DNA of 64,000 nt from Bathynomus jamesi (lineage: Eukaryota; Arthropoda; Malacostraca; Isopoda; Cirolanidae): positions 1 through 64,000 of the forward strand of contig JAJOZX010009429.1 of assembly GCA_023014485.1 (NCBI GenBank), in the 5' to 3' direction. Shown here piece after piece: positions 10,891 through 22,759 of the stretch (positions within the stretch are counted from its first letter, which is position 1; each line of letters opens with the position of its first letter). A program made the position numbers and the translations under genes. The notes below the pieces were generated by a model. It did not search any database. It was given only the letters and a program-made list of their open reading frames with translations, and was not told where the DNA came from.

Positions 10891-11025
10891 TAGATGGCCT
10901 AGTGGTTAAGACGCTGGGCTGCTGATGGGGCGTGGTTTGGATTCACGTTAAACTGTAGTTCTAAGGTGGAGTGAAAAGCTTGACTTTCGTCAGAATGAAC
11001 CATTCGGGCGGAAGCTTACCAAAGG
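10888..11025 (+). mobile_element. Second tRNA-like SINE
   Basis: The A box TGGCCTAGTGG (10895-10905) fits the consensus. A degenerate B box GGTTTGGATTC lies at about 10934-10944. It directly follows the first SINE and runs into a TA microsatellite at 11030. It could be a different SINE family or a chimera of two. Confidence 0.5.
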
Positions 11026-11057
11026 TATAAATATATATATATTATATATATATATAT

Positions 11058-11672
11058 AGTACTGTCGAAAAGTCGGAAACCACCCACAATTTCATATTTT
11101 TAAGTTTGGTTTTCCGATGAACGTCCATTCCTCCCCCCCCCCCCGTGAAAAGTAATAATAATGTTAATAAAATAAATAATAAAATAAAAATAAAATTAAA
11201 AGAGGGATAAAAAGAATCACCCCATCCCTCTAAGGAATGTAAATTAGGATTTATATTTAAAAATGACTACGTATTGTATCGGAGAAAGAAAGCTGCGAAT
11301 ATGCTTTAACCTTCCGAAAAGAGAGTCTTGATTACATGTTATATACAATAGCACTGTTTCTCTCAAGTCTTACTTACATTCCCAGTCCTTACACCCCTCC
11401 CGAAATAAAAAATTTCCAGACAAATCCATGAAATTATTGTCCAAATTATTTATAAGAAGGTTATATAATTTTTTATAACGTTGATCATTCTATCAAGAGC
11501 AAAGTTATCCCTCACAGTATGAAAATCAAAAGTGAGGAAACAAAGTTTAACTAAAACATAGCAACGTTTTGGAAACCTAAAATATGTCTACATTTTCATT
11601 ATTGTTGTTATTGTAAGAATGGGAAATAAAACGATATTTATATGAAAGCTTAAGGCAGTAGTATGTAACAAC

Positions 11673-11750
<78 letters not shown>

Positions 11751-12258
11751 ATTATAAATTATAAATATTTTCTATATTCTTTCCGCAACAAACTTCACTG
11801 ATTCCTTGTCGTGTATCATTCACTTCTTCAATATGACAACCTTACAGTATTTTCAAATATAAAATAACTTTCTATACAGTTATACCATAAATACCCATAA
11901 ATACCCATTTATGGATATATCCATAAATACCCATAAATACCCATTTATGGATATATCCATAAATTCATTTATATCCACAGTATAATTAACCAATAGAAAA
12001 TAAAATACAAAATGAAAACTATCCATTTTTAAACAATGTTTCTGTGCTTTTCCTTTTCTAGTATTTTGTTAAGGATGTTAATTTAGAGATTAAGCGTTGT
12101 TGTTTCTTAAACTATTTTTGGTTAATAACATACGAAATATTCATTTCAAACGTGTACTGAATTTATTAAACTGGAGTTAACCCGAAATTCCTTTGAACTT
12201 TTAAATGGCTAATATTAACAATGTTAACATTATGGCATAAGTTTACTAGAATAAACCC
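11058..12258 (-). repeat. Orphan unit tail (minus strand)
   Basis: This matches the tails of units B to E in reverse orientation. It includes ACTGTCGAAAAGTCGG at its start, the TG/TC microsatellite (11681-11748), the GGTATTTATGG palindromic repeats (11885-11960) and the sequence that elsewhere follows the lectin relic. It has no lectin of its own. It appears to be what remains of a further minus-strand unit upstream of A, cut off at about 12258 by the mariner relic. No gene is seen in it. Confidence 0.75.
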
Positions 12259-13183
12259 TTTGATTGATTTAAAGCCCCATGCAAAGAAATCCAAGGGCGT
12301 TAGGTCTGGAGATCGAGCCGCCCAGGGCCTGTTGCCTCCACGTCCGATCCACCGATTTGGAAATCGTTCATTTAGGTACTCCCGAACAATGTTTGCGTGA
12401 TGACAAAGTGCCCCATCTTGTTGAAAGACGACAGTGTTTAAAATGCCACCTGAATGAAGCTGGGGTTCCAGGAATTGCTGAAGCATGTCCAGATAAATAA
12501 GCCCCGTAACTGTAGTTTCATCAAAGATAAAGGGCCCATAATTTTTAGATTTGCTCATACACAAACAGACAGTAATTTTAGGAGAATCTCGTTCTCATTA
12601 GCCCATATGCGGCAGTTATGGCGATTAACCTTTCCACACGTTTGGAAAATTGCTTCATCACCGAAGAGAATGTGGTCCATTAAATTTTCATTCTGAATGT
12701 GTTGAACAAGATCGGCACACATTGCATTTCACTTTGGATAATCCTCTTCATGTAAGTCATGAAGCACCTGAATGTGATAACTTCTCTTCTTCAACGTCGA
12801 TTTCAAAATTTTGTGGACACTTGATTTGGGTATCCCGAATCTACGTGATGTGGTCCGAATTGACATGCTTGGATGTTCACCGATAACATTACGTACCGCA
12901 TTTACAGCATGCTCAGAGACACTTGGACGTCCAGATCCTGATTCACCATGAACAATCCCGTTATTTTAAGTTTATTAAGCAAATCACGAATTGTCTTGTC
13001 TGTAGGACCTCGCTTGTGAAATGTTCTTTCAAACCTCTCTCTAATTTCTTTGCATTTCTTTCCTTTAATCCGAAGTGTCACCACCATCACACGTTCTTGT
13101 TCATTCATTTTCATAGGGTTCTGCAACAAAAATTAAAAAAACGTTAATTCAACGAAATGCATAGGGACTTTATAAACACCCTG
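12258..13183 (-). mobile_element. Mariner-like element relic, DD41D spacing, left end missing
   Basis: The element runs on the minus strand from a terminus CAGGGTGTTTATAAAGTCC (about 13165-13183). It encodes a transposase starting MKMNEQERVMVV (about 13109), with a helix-turn-helix region. FGDEAIF (first acid), NRHNCRIWANEN, FQQDGALCH (second acid) and SPDLTPLDFF (third acid) follow. Counting residues, 41 lie between the second and third aspartates. Several frameshifts and stops break the gene. Near 12258 the element stops abruptly against unit-tail sequence, so its other end is lost and no target duplication can be seen. Confidence 0.8.
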
Positions 13184-13187
13184 TGTG

Positions 13188-13189
<2 letters not shown>

Positions 13190-13276
<87 letters not shown>

Positions 13277-13302
13277 CTGTGTGTGTGTGTGTGTGTGTGT
13301 GC
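13190..13302. repeat. TA and TG microsatellite
   Basis: An uninterrupted TA tract followed by TG repeats separates the mariner relic from unit B. Similar TA tracts lie at each unit boundary (19290-19358, 26800-26820, 44598-44611, 56040-56079). Confidence 0.9.
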
Positions 13303-13897
13303 GAACCTTCATAATACCTATACACAATTTGTTGGTAACGATTTAACTAAAATAAGACCCCTTTGCTTCCAAAATGAATTTTTTTTTAAATGTTCCTCTA
13401 AATAACATAGTTACTAAAGTAAATTCATATTGAAATAATTATTAATAAAAAATAAAAGGTTTTATCAAAAGTATCATTAACCCAGTCCAAAGATGGCGTC
13501 AGCTGCAGAAAAATGTTGCCGTGGTCCAAAAACATTGTTCTGTCTGAAAATTTTAGTTATATAGTCCGCTAAAAAGTAGGAGCTCAGATGAGAGGATTCA
13601 GTCTCACTTCCTTTATATAAACGGCGTAAATTTTGGGCACACAATATTTATGCATTTATCCGTGATTCACTCAAATGTGAATCCAGTTAATCGTGATTTA
13701 CTAATTGTGACCATTGCGCACATATCCACGATCATGACACCGAGATAACCATGATTTGACGCAGTGGTTACATCTACAGTTCGTCTTCCGCCAGCCCACC
13801 ACAACGCGTCTCAGTCAGTGTCTCTCAGAGCTATCGAAGCAGTGTTAGCAGAAGGAGGGGTTAAACATTCGGGAGCAGACGATCTTTACGTTTTGCA

Positions 13898-14007
13898 GTG
13901 AGTACAAACTTCCTCATTCTGTATTATATTGTAAGATGTGGTGGCGCACGAGGTGCAAGGCCAGTCAGTGGTGGCGGGCAGCAGAGGCTCCACCACCCAC
14001 TGACTGG
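13898..14007 (+). promoter_or_regulatory. Conserved GTGAGT motif and CCAGTCAGTGG hairpin upstream of the lectin
   Basis: GTGAGTACAAAC (13898-13909) has the form of a 5' splice site. CCAGTCAGTGG (13961-13971) pairs perfectly with CCACTGACTGG (13997-14007) across a GC-rich 25-base loop. The pair recurs upstream of lectins A, C, D and E with a few changes in the stem. The position is about 600 bp before the TATA box. No coding exon is evident next to the splice-like site, so a function is not shown. Confidence 0.45.
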
Positions 14008-14550
14008 CCGGGTATATGGAGTTAACCGTGAAATCGGGTTATCTGTGATCATGGACTGACCCTCAAGTACTCAGTGATTACTAGTAATTTGAAAAATTAG
14101 AATATTCTCATATTCTCATTTAACTGAAAATTTGCATTACAAAAGACGAACTGAGAGATAACAGGTTAGGTATTAGTAAGACAACTAAATAAAGCAAAGT
14201 TAACGTATCTATTTAATGAAATAAATAGGCACTAATGTTGTTTTAAAGTGAAGTTCAAAGGACAGCAGCAATAGTGATTTAACCAAAGAAAATCTCAAAA
14301 CTCGACATTCCACATAATTTACAATAGCATTAATATAAAGAAAGATAATTCTAAGCTTAAATATAGCTAAAATGAAAAGAAAATATTTGAATTCCAAAAT
14401 TCAGTGAGAATTCTTACAATAAAAATGTTTACGAGTAATCTCGAGGAGACGTCTCGTTTAGAATTTCAGTAATGGAATAAAAATAAAACAAATAATCTAG
14501 ATTTTAAAATACGCCCACAAAATAGCGGATGTTTTGAGATAGACGAGTTA

Positions 14551-14784
14551 TTGATAACACAGGCAACATTGTATAAAAAGGAGAGATCTCATGATGGAAG
14601 TTGTTCGAAGAATCACCGCGGTGCATGGTGGTATTCAAAATGTCACGGTTCGAATTTGAATGGTTTTCAATATGAAGGAAATCACACTTCTTACGCTGAT
14701 GGCATTAACTGGAGTTTGTTTCGCGGATATCACCACTCCTTGAAGAAAACATCTTTGAGTCTCAGACCGAAATTCCTAAACTGA
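14551..14784 (+). pseudogene. Lectin B, deletion fuses promoter to C-terminal codons
   Basis: The TATA box (14572-14579) and the first bases of the leader (GAGATCTCA) are followed directly by codons for DGSCSKNHRGAWWYSKCH, and then by the normal lectin end with TGA at 14782-14784. Compared with lectins A, C and E, the ATG, signal region and about 240 residues are gone in one deletion. The listed open frame starts upstream of the TATA box, so it is not a believable transcript-derived protein. The surviving residues match lectin A in the variable loop. It is a pseudogene whose promoter is still intact. Confidence 0.9.
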
Positions 14785-14859
14785 CATGAAAGTGACTTGG
14801 AGATATTCTTAATTATGACTTACGTTTGTTAGAAATTTTTTAACTAAAAGCAGTTAAAC

Positions 14860-14894
<35 letters not shown>

Positions 14895-15824
14895 ATTAAT
14901 AATTGTTTTTATTGTATTAAAAGTTCAAAGTATTTTTTTTTGTTGACTTCAATATAAAAATTAATTGTACTTTTGGGCTGAATATTTGCTCGTTTTGGTT
15001 TTTCATGTTAAACTTTTTATAAAATTATTACTCTTACACCATTTTGTAATATATCTAATAACATAATTTTTAATATAATGTACACAAGAATAAAAATGTT
15101 TGAAAAAGGGATAATTTTTATTTTGTCTTTATATTTCTATTGGTAAATTATTTATGGGTATTAATATACAAAAACTAATTTATATTTGGGAATAAAGTTG
15201 CCAATATTAAGAACATTCTTACGCCATTTTTTAGCAAAAGACAAAGAATTAAGTGTGTCAAATTTTGTTTTAGAAAAATGTTAGCTAATTATTCATAACG
15301 GGTATCCTTATATACCCGACTTATCAAAAGTGTTGTTCATGATATAATAATTTCGTACTGTAACTGTGGGTATAAACAGAAGAATAAACTGTCTAAGATA
15401 ATATTGCAGAAGATGTTATTCTTTGCAAGACGTATAACGAATTCTTGAGTTTCAATTTGAGTTGAACTACGAAATATAAATTTCCGGTATCGTAATTTGG
15501 TAAATAGAAAATACCGTCAAAACTGTTATCATTTCTCTTTCATCTATTTATTATCTAATTCGCATTTCATACAGTGAAGCCTATTAAAAAAGTAAGAAGC
15601 TTGAGGATGAGACGTAATTTATCATGAAACTTAAGTTCGTCATTATTGAACTGAGTTTACAGTTGCTTAATTTTATTTTGTAAATCATTCTTTATTGTGA
15701 GGGGTCGGAAGAAATACAGCATTTTTAAACATAATTTAACTTACTCAGATATACAGAAGGAGGCAGAGAAAGGAATTTTCAAAAATGGGAGCAGGATCAC
15801 TCTAAGTCTGTTAAAACGAATTAC

Positions 15825-17550
15825 ACATAATGATGATAATGATAATGATAAGCTTTATTGGTAGGATATAACCCCAAAAGAGAGAACGATAAAGTTAAAG
15901 CACGAATCGGAATGAAACGAATTAGAAGTCATCTTTGATTTGAGTATATATAAAATGTGGAATGAGAGCAGATCATCACCTAAATTTCGTTAAACTTAAA
16001 TAAAGAAGTTCGTCTGCAGCAGTTTCAGCACAAATGGAAGTAATGAAGAATAGTTCGTAAGCCTACTTGTATTAAATCAACTTAAATAGTATTTTTTTTA
16101 ACTAAATACTGAAGGGGTAAAAGTGTAAATCGTCTTTTGAGAAGGACTATGTCATGGCCATGTTGCAATAGAGAAAAGTTAATTGACATTATGGCTGGGT
16201 AGCATTACAGAAGTTACAGGCTGTCGAAGACTCGAGGATCCACTCTTGGTTAGCCAAAGCAGGAATTAAACTAGTAAAGATAAAGGAATGAATATCGAAT
16301 GAATAGGTGACTGTCCTCTGCGTCCTGATGATGTAGCGACAAGTGTTTCGAATCTCAGGTAAAGTTGTAGGTTCCCTTCGACACATGACCTTTATTGTTA
16401 CAAAAGAGGTTGACTCATCCCCAAAACACACGTTTATAGGGAATTTCCTCTTTTGAGAAGGTTAAATAGCAGAAAACAAGTCCTTTAATGTTAAGAACAT
16501 TGTAGATAGGTAGAAAACACTCTGTGGGAGAGGGTTCCCCAACGTAGATGATCGGAGTATAAATGAGTTTTGAACGAAAGCGGTGTAATAGCGGTATCTG
16601 TACAGTTAAGGTATGCGTGCCCCCTGAGGCCTTCGTAAACCTGGAGTAGAGTGCCGAGCGGGGTGGAACAATACTCTGAAGCTTTTCAGAAGATTTACCC
16701 TGAAAAGATCTGTAAAAATGTGAGTGAAAAAAAATGTTTGTACGCAAATGTAAGGAGGGAGATTTATTAGTAATGTGATAATTGTTAAATTTGTTGTGGC
16801 TCTATTTTGGAATGAAACTCACCTCACCCAATCCACGGGTGAAAACAATATTCCATCTGGGAGTGTACATTGCTTTCAGAAATTGTGGCCATTTACTCAA
16901 CAGTTATAATGCCTGACCAAATTTTATGCTATTTTGGCTATTAAAGCAACGAAATGAGTCCAGGGAAAATTGGGGTTGATGGTAAAGGCCAAACTTTCAA
17001 TAATGAGAGAGAATGAATGTGTGAGCGGTTGAGAACTTTGTTTGCTGGAAAGTGGTTAAATCAATTACTGTTGGAAATTTTTTAAACTTAGTGAAATTGA
17101 ATTCTTTTTAAAATAACTATGTATTCCGATATATTCAATCTAAATTATTGTTAAACACGATATAACTATACGATAATAATCTCGCCTTATAACCGTTTAG
17201 GTTGAATAAGGTCAGCAACTATTTTTGAATAAAACAATAACGAGAGTAGTATATGAATATAATATAAATATAGTCGAATATACATTTAAACAATTTTGAT
17301 GAAAGTGATGAATAATATCTAAGTGAATAATAGTAATAACTCGTACTATGTACTATTTAACTACGAATATTAACTACAAAAATAAAAAAATAGACCAAAT
17401 AGTAGAATAACAAAATAAAAGTTTTATTTTATTTAGTGAAAGGGGGGCCAAAGCGAATGCCTGCGTTTGAAAGACAGGAGATCATAGACAGGTTGAAAGA
17501 TGGATTGAGGAAGATTGTTCCAGAGTTCACCGGTTGAGTAAATGAAAGAT
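15825..17550 (-). pseudogene. LINE reverse transcriptase remains, unit B
   Basis: The same antisense LINE remains as in unit A. The LINE 3' end with the TTATCA tandem lies at 15825-15870. RTNIFFHSHFYRSFQGK and SALYSRFTKASGGTHTL (16415-16747) follow from the post-RT region, then the DLQSFKR region near 17430-17540. The conserved antisense open frames in this area are pieces of this decayed protein, not host genes. Confidence 0.7.
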
Positions 17551-17587
17551 TAAAATACCGATTAACCGATTAAATACCGAGGTTGTA

Positions 17588-17705
17588 TCGGTATGAGGGA
17601 AACCATACTTCATATACTGATGGCATTAACTGGCTTAGTTTTCGCGGGTATTATCACTCCTTAAAGAAAACGTTTTGGAGTCGCAGACTGAAATTCCTTA
17701 ACTGA
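17588..17705 (+). pseudogene. Lectin C-terminal relic in unit B
   Basis: It reads NHTSYTDGINWLSFRGYYHS, then LKKTFWSRRLKFLN and TGA (17703-17705). It is the best preserved of the five relics and keeps one open frame to the stop. Upstream it gives way to LINE-derived sequence. Confidence 0.85.
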
Positions 17706-17784
17706 ATTGAAAATAACATGGATATATTCTTAGTTTTGAAGTGCCTTTGTTAAATACCCACTGAGAACATTTTAACATAAAGAA

Positions 17785-17818
<34 letters not shown>

Positions 17819-18692
17819 TACTACTACTATCATTAGTTTTGGGGTTTATTTTAGTAAAGTGTATGCCATAATTTTAACATTGTTAATATTAGTCTTTTAA
17901 AAGTTCAAAGGAATTTTGGGTTAACTTCCGTTTCAGAAATTCAGTACACGTTTGAAATGAATATTTCGTATGTTATTAACCAAAAATAGTTTAAGAAACA
18001 ACAACGTTTAATCCCAAAATTAACATTCTTAACAAAATAATAAAAAAGGAAAAGCACAGAAAAACTGTTTAAAAATAGGTAGTTTTCATTTTGTATTTTA
18101 TTTTCTATTGGTAAATTATACTGTACATATAAATGAATTTATGGATATACCCATAAACGGGTATTTATGGGTATTTGTGGATATAAAAATATAGAAAGTT
18201 ATTTTATATTTGAGAATAAGATTGTCATATCGAAGAAGTGAATGATACACGACAAGGAATCAGTGAAGTTTGTTGCGGAAAGAATATAGAAAAATATTTC
18301 TAATTGGTATTCATGTACCTGACCCAAAAACAGAAATTGTTGTTTGTCATATAATGGGTATACATACAGTAGCTGTGGGTATGAGCATAACAATCCATAC
18401 TCTCTACAATAAAAATTAAGTTTGTGATAAAGAGACATAAAAAACAAAACGTGTCATTTTGTTTTATTATTACACACGTTTTTTATTATGTAATTGGCAT
18501 TTCGTACAACAAGGCCATGTAAAAGGTAATTAGTTTTTTTGATGGGTCGGTGAGAAATAATTTATTGTAAATTTTAAGTTTGTTGTTGAGTTGAATGAAG
18601 AAAATTGCTTAAATTTATTTTGTTGAATTATTGTTTCTCGTGAGGTGGACGAATTCCAGTATTTTAAAACATAGCTATGACTTTTCCCCAGA

Positions 18693-18695
18693 AAT

Positions 18696-18794
<99 letters not shown>

Positions 18795-18807
18795 CACACA
18801 CACAACA
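18693..18807. repeat. GA and CA microsatellite in unit tail
   Basis: A long GA tract followed by CAGA and CA repeats. The equivalent tracts are at 26118-26190, 43960-43985, 63846-63938 and, inverted, 11681-11748. Their lengths differ between units. Open frames across them are artefacts. Confidence 0.9.
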
Positions 18808-19824
18808 CACACAGTATTTTGTTACATACTACTGCCTTAAGCTTTCATATAAATCGCGTTTTATTTCCCATTCTTACAATAACAACAATAATGAAAATGT
18901 AGACATATTTTAGGTTTCCAAAACGTTGCTATGTTTTAGATAAACTTTGTTTCCTCATTTTTGATTTTCATACTGTGAGGGATAACTTTGCTCTTGATAG
19001 AAAGATCAACGTTATAAAAAATTATATAACCCTTCTTATAAATAATTTCGACAATAATTTCATGGATTTGTCTGGAAATTTTTTATTTCGGGAGGGGTGT
19101 AAGGACTGGGAATGTAAGTAAGACTTGAGGGAAACAATGCTATTGTATATAACATGTAATCAAGGCTTTCTTTTTCCGGAAGGTTAAAGCATATTCGCAA
19201 CTTTATTTCTCCGATACAATGCGTAGTCATTTTTAAATATGATTTTTTCCCCCTCTTTTAATATATTTTTATTTTATTATTTATTTTGTTAACATTAATA
19301 TATATATACACTACATAGTGTATATATACATACATATGTATATATATATATATATATACCTTCATAACCCCTATACACAATTTGTTGGTAACGATTTAAC
19401 TAAAATAAAGACCTCTTTAACCCCAAAATGATTTATTTTTTAAAATGTTCCTCTAAATAACATATTTACTGAAGAAAATTCATATATTGGCATAATTATT
19501 GATAAAAAATGAAAGGTTTTATCAAGTGTACCATTAACTCAGTCCAAAGATGGCGTCAGCTGCAGAAAAATGTTACGGTGGTCCAACAACATTGTTTCGT
19601 CTGAAAATTTTAGTTATATAGTGCGCTAAAATGTAGGAGCTCAGATGAGAGGATTGAGCCTCACTTCATTTATATAAACGGCGTAAATTTTGGACACGCA
19701 ATACTTATGCGTTTATCCGTGATTCAGTCAAATGTGAATCGAGTTAACCGTGATTTACTAATTATGGCCATTGCGCACATATCCATGACCATGACACCGA
19801 AATAACCATGATTTGGGGTTAAAC

Positions 19825-20016
19825 CACGGGTCACCAACCTGGGCGGTAGCGACCACTAGTGGGCTCACATTAAAGGTAATTAAACATTTATTTCATTATT
19901 TATTATATTGATTATATTGATTTATTCTTTCTGATCTAAGGTGGGCGATAAGCTTTTTTAATTTTCAAAAAATCGTAAAAATGGGCGGTGAACAAAAAAA
20001 AGGTTGGTGACCCCTG
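19825..20016. mobile_element. hAT-type MITE, 192 bp
   Basis: The termini CACGGGTCACCAACCTGGG and its inverse AGGTTGGTGACCCCTG enclose an AT-rich core. The flanks GGTTAAAC (19817-19824) and GATTAAAC (20017-20024) form an 8-bp target duplication with one change. The end sequence and 8-bp duplication fit hAT. No coding capacity is present. Confidence 0.85.
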
Positions 20017-20733
20017 GATTAAACCTTCGGCAGTGGAAGATCTTTACGTTTTGCGGTGAGTACAAACTTCTTCATTCTGTTTTATATTGTAAGATGTGGT
20101 GGCGCACGAGGTGGAAGGCCAGTCAGAGATGGCGGGCAGCAGCGTCTCTACCACCCACTGACTGGCGTGGTATATGGACTTAACCATGAAATCGGGTTAT
20201 CCCTGATCATGGACTGACTCTCAATACTCAGTGAGTACTGTAGTAATTTGAAAAATTAGAATGTTCTCATATTCTCATTTAACTGAAAATTTGCATTAAC
20301 GAAAGACGAACTGAAAGATAACAGGTTAGGTATTAGTAAGACAACCAAATAAAGCAAAGTTAACGTATCTATTTAATGAAATAAATAGGCACTAATGTTG
20401 TTTTAAGTGAAGTTCAAAGGACAGCAGCAATAGTGATTTAACCAAACAAAATATCAAAACGCGACATTCGAGATACTTTACAATAGTATTAATATAAAGA
20501 AAGATAATTCTAAGCTTAAATATAGCTAAAATGAAAATGAAAAATTTGAATTCCAAGTTCATTGATAATTAATTCATAAAATAAAAATGTTTGCGAGTTA
20601 TCTCGAGGAGACGCCTCGTTTAGAATTTCAGTAATTGAATAAAAATAAAACAAATAATCTAGATTTTAAAATACGCCCACAAAATTCCGGATGTTTTGAG
20701 ATAGACGAGGCATTGATAACACAGGCAACATTG

Positions 20734-20741
20734 TATAAAAA
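20734..20741 (+). promoter_or_regulatory. TATA box of lectin C
   Basis: TATAAAAA, 74 to 67 bases before the ATG at 20808. It is followed at a normal distance by GCCAGTTATT, a plausible initiator. The upstream 60 bases, including GATAGACGAG, are nearly the same in all units. Confidence 0.75.
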
Positions 20742-20807
20742 GGAGATCTCAAAGCCAGTTATTACAAAACATTTTCGGGAATGGTTCACTAACAAAAGCT
20801 CCCAACA

Positions 20808-21725
20808 ATGGCAGAATCGAAACATTTGATGTACTTTTTGATGGTTACTTTAGTGAACAATTTTCGTTTTGGAGGGAGCAGTGATGCTACAGCAACGGGA
20901 CTTTACACCCTCTTCAATGAGATTGGATTCTCTCCTGCTTGTGTGTCTCAAACTCTAGCAATGTGTGAGAACTCCGCAAGAGATTCTTTGCTGCTGAGAA
21001 CGAAAATGAAATTACATTCAATGCAGAAGGCAAATGGCAAGTTGAAAGAAGATGAAACTAGTCCTCGGAATTGTGCGGATTTTTTCAATCTCGGGGATAA
21101 AGAATCTGGGGTTCGAAAAGTGTACCCTTTCAGTTGTTGCGAAAACCGACCCGTTCCCGTTTTCTGTGATCAGACAACTGACGGAGGTGGATGGACGGTG
21201 ATTCAACATCGAGAGGCTCTTCCACAAAGAGAAAACTTCTTCAGGAAATGGGTTGAGTACCAGATCGGTTTCGGGAACTTGAAGGGAGAATTTTGGCTCG
21301 GTCTAGACAACATTCACGCCCTCGTTAGCAACACTCTGATGGAACTGAGGGTGGATCTTGAAGACTTTGAGGGGAAAAAACGTTGGGCCAAATACGAACA
21401 CTTTTACATTGGAGATGCCACTACCAAATACATCTTGGATTTAGGAGAATATTCAGGCAATGCCGGAGATTCTTTTGGTAGTCACAGAGGCCACAAATTT
21501 TCAACTAAAGATCAAGACAACGACATTCACCCAAATTTAAGTTGTTCGATGCACCACCACGGTGCATGGTGGTATACAAACTGTCATGCATCAAACTTGA
21601 ATGGATATCAATATGAAGGAAACCATACTGAGCATGGTGATGGTATTAATTGGAAGGAGTTTCGTGGGTATCTCCACTCCTTGAAGAAAACTTCTTTGAG
21701 TCTCAGACCGAAATTCTTAAACTGA
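20808..21725 (+). CDS. Fibrinogen-related (tachylectin-5/ficolin-like) secreted lectin C, intact
   Basis: An uninterrupted 305-residue protein in one exon. Residues 1-23 or so resemble a signal peptide. Residues 24-85 hold Cys45 and Cys53, possible inter-chain links. The FReD domain spans about 87-305, with NCADFF at 88, CC at 110-111, DGGGW at 125-129, EFWLG at 161-165, a DQDND calcium site at 235-239, Cys246, GAWWY at 252-256 and Cys259. In known tachylectin-5 and ficolins this region binds acetylated sugars on microbes, with calcium, and acts in humoral immunity; a similar role here is inference. The ATG lies 74 bases after the start of the TATA box and fits ACAATGGC. No AATAAA is seen soon after the stop, unlike copies D and E. 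The loop after DND (IHPNLSCSMHHH) differs from E. Confidence 0.92.
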   Translation: MAESKHLMYFLMVTLVNNFRFGGSSDATATGLYTLFNEIGFSPACVSQTLAMCENSARDSLLLRTKMKLHSMQKANGKLKEDETSPRNCADFFNLGDKESGVRKVYPFSCCENRPVPVFCDQTTDGGGWTVIQHREALPQRENFFRKWVEYQIGFGNLKGEFWLGLDNIHALVSNTLMELRVDLEDFEGKKRWAKYEHFYIGDATTKYILDLGEYSGNAGDSFGSHRGHKFSTKDQDNDIHPNLSCSMHHHGAWWYTNCHASNLNGYQYEGNHTEHGDGINWKEFRGYLHSLKKTSLSLRPKFLN

Positions 21726-22759
21726 CTAGAAAGTGACTTGGAGATATTCATAATTATGAATTGCCTTTGTTAAATATTGTTAAGGGATTTTTAACTAAAA
21801 GCAGTTAAACGTATTATTATTATTATGATTATATTATTATTATTATTATATATTATTAGTTTTTGTTGTTTAAAAAGTTGAAAGTAGTTTTTTGTTGACT
21901 TCAATATCAAAAATTCTCTGTACATTTGGACTGAATATTTACTCATTTTGGTTTTTGACATCAAACTTTTTAGCAAATTATTACTCTTACACTATTATGT
22001 AATATATCTAAACATAATTTTTAATATAATTAACACAAGAATAAAAATGTTTAAAAAAGGGATAATTTTTATTTTGTCTTTATATTTCTATTGGTAAATT
22101 ATTTATGGATATTAATGTACAAAAACTACAGTACTTTATATTCAGGAACAAAGTTGCCAATACAGTATTAAGAAAATTCATACGCTCTCTTCAGCAAGCC
22201 ATAAAGAATTAAGTGTGTAGTTGATAGACAACAAGGAATCGTCAAATTTTGTTTTAGAAAAATCATAGCTAATTATTTATAAGGGGTATCCTTATATACC
22301 CGACTTATCAAAAGTGTTGTTCATGATATAATACTTTCGTACAGTAACTGTGGGTATAAACAGAAGAATAAATTGTCTACGATAATATTGCAGAACATTT
22401 TATTGTTTGCAAGACGTATAACGAATTCTTGAGTTTCAATTTGAGTTGAAGTACGAAATATAAATTTCCGGTATTGTAATTTGGCAAATAGAAAATATTG
22501 TCAAAACTTTTATAATTTCTCTCTCATCTATTTATTACCTAATTCGCATTTCATACAATGAAGCCTATTCAAAAAGTAAGAAGCTTGAGGATGAGACGTA
22601 ATTTATTATAAAAATTAAGTTTGTCGTTATTGAACTGAGTTTGGAGTTGCTTAATTTTATTTTGTAAATCATTCTTTATCGTGAGGGGGGGGGAGGAAAT
22701 ACAGCATTTCTAAGCATAATTTCACTTACTCAGATATACAGGAGGATGCAGAGAAAGGA

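Larger units (their letters stand above)
13303..19300 (+). repeat. Lectin unit B (plus strand)
   Basis: The unit begins GAACCTTCATAATACC, like units C, D and E. It holds the upstream block (13303-14570), a lectin with a large internal deletion (14551-14784), a 3' flank, LINE remains (15825-17550), the lectin relic (17588-17705) and a tail with a long GA tract (18693-18780). It faces unit A head to head. Its lectin fragment is closest to that of unit A. The stretch 14785-15824 is lectin 3' flank without a gene, and 17706-18690 is tail sequence without a gene. Confidence 0.85.

Noticed and set aside
16189..16431. Antisense open frame conserved in several units (also 40149-40433, 59804-60013)
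   Set aside because: It has no start or stop conservation, is continuous with LINE-type protein pieces, and is explained by the shared LINE remains.
18530..18840. Open frames of repeated S-L or R-E residues
   Set aside because: They are translations of the GA/CA microsatellite in both strands, with no start context or domain.
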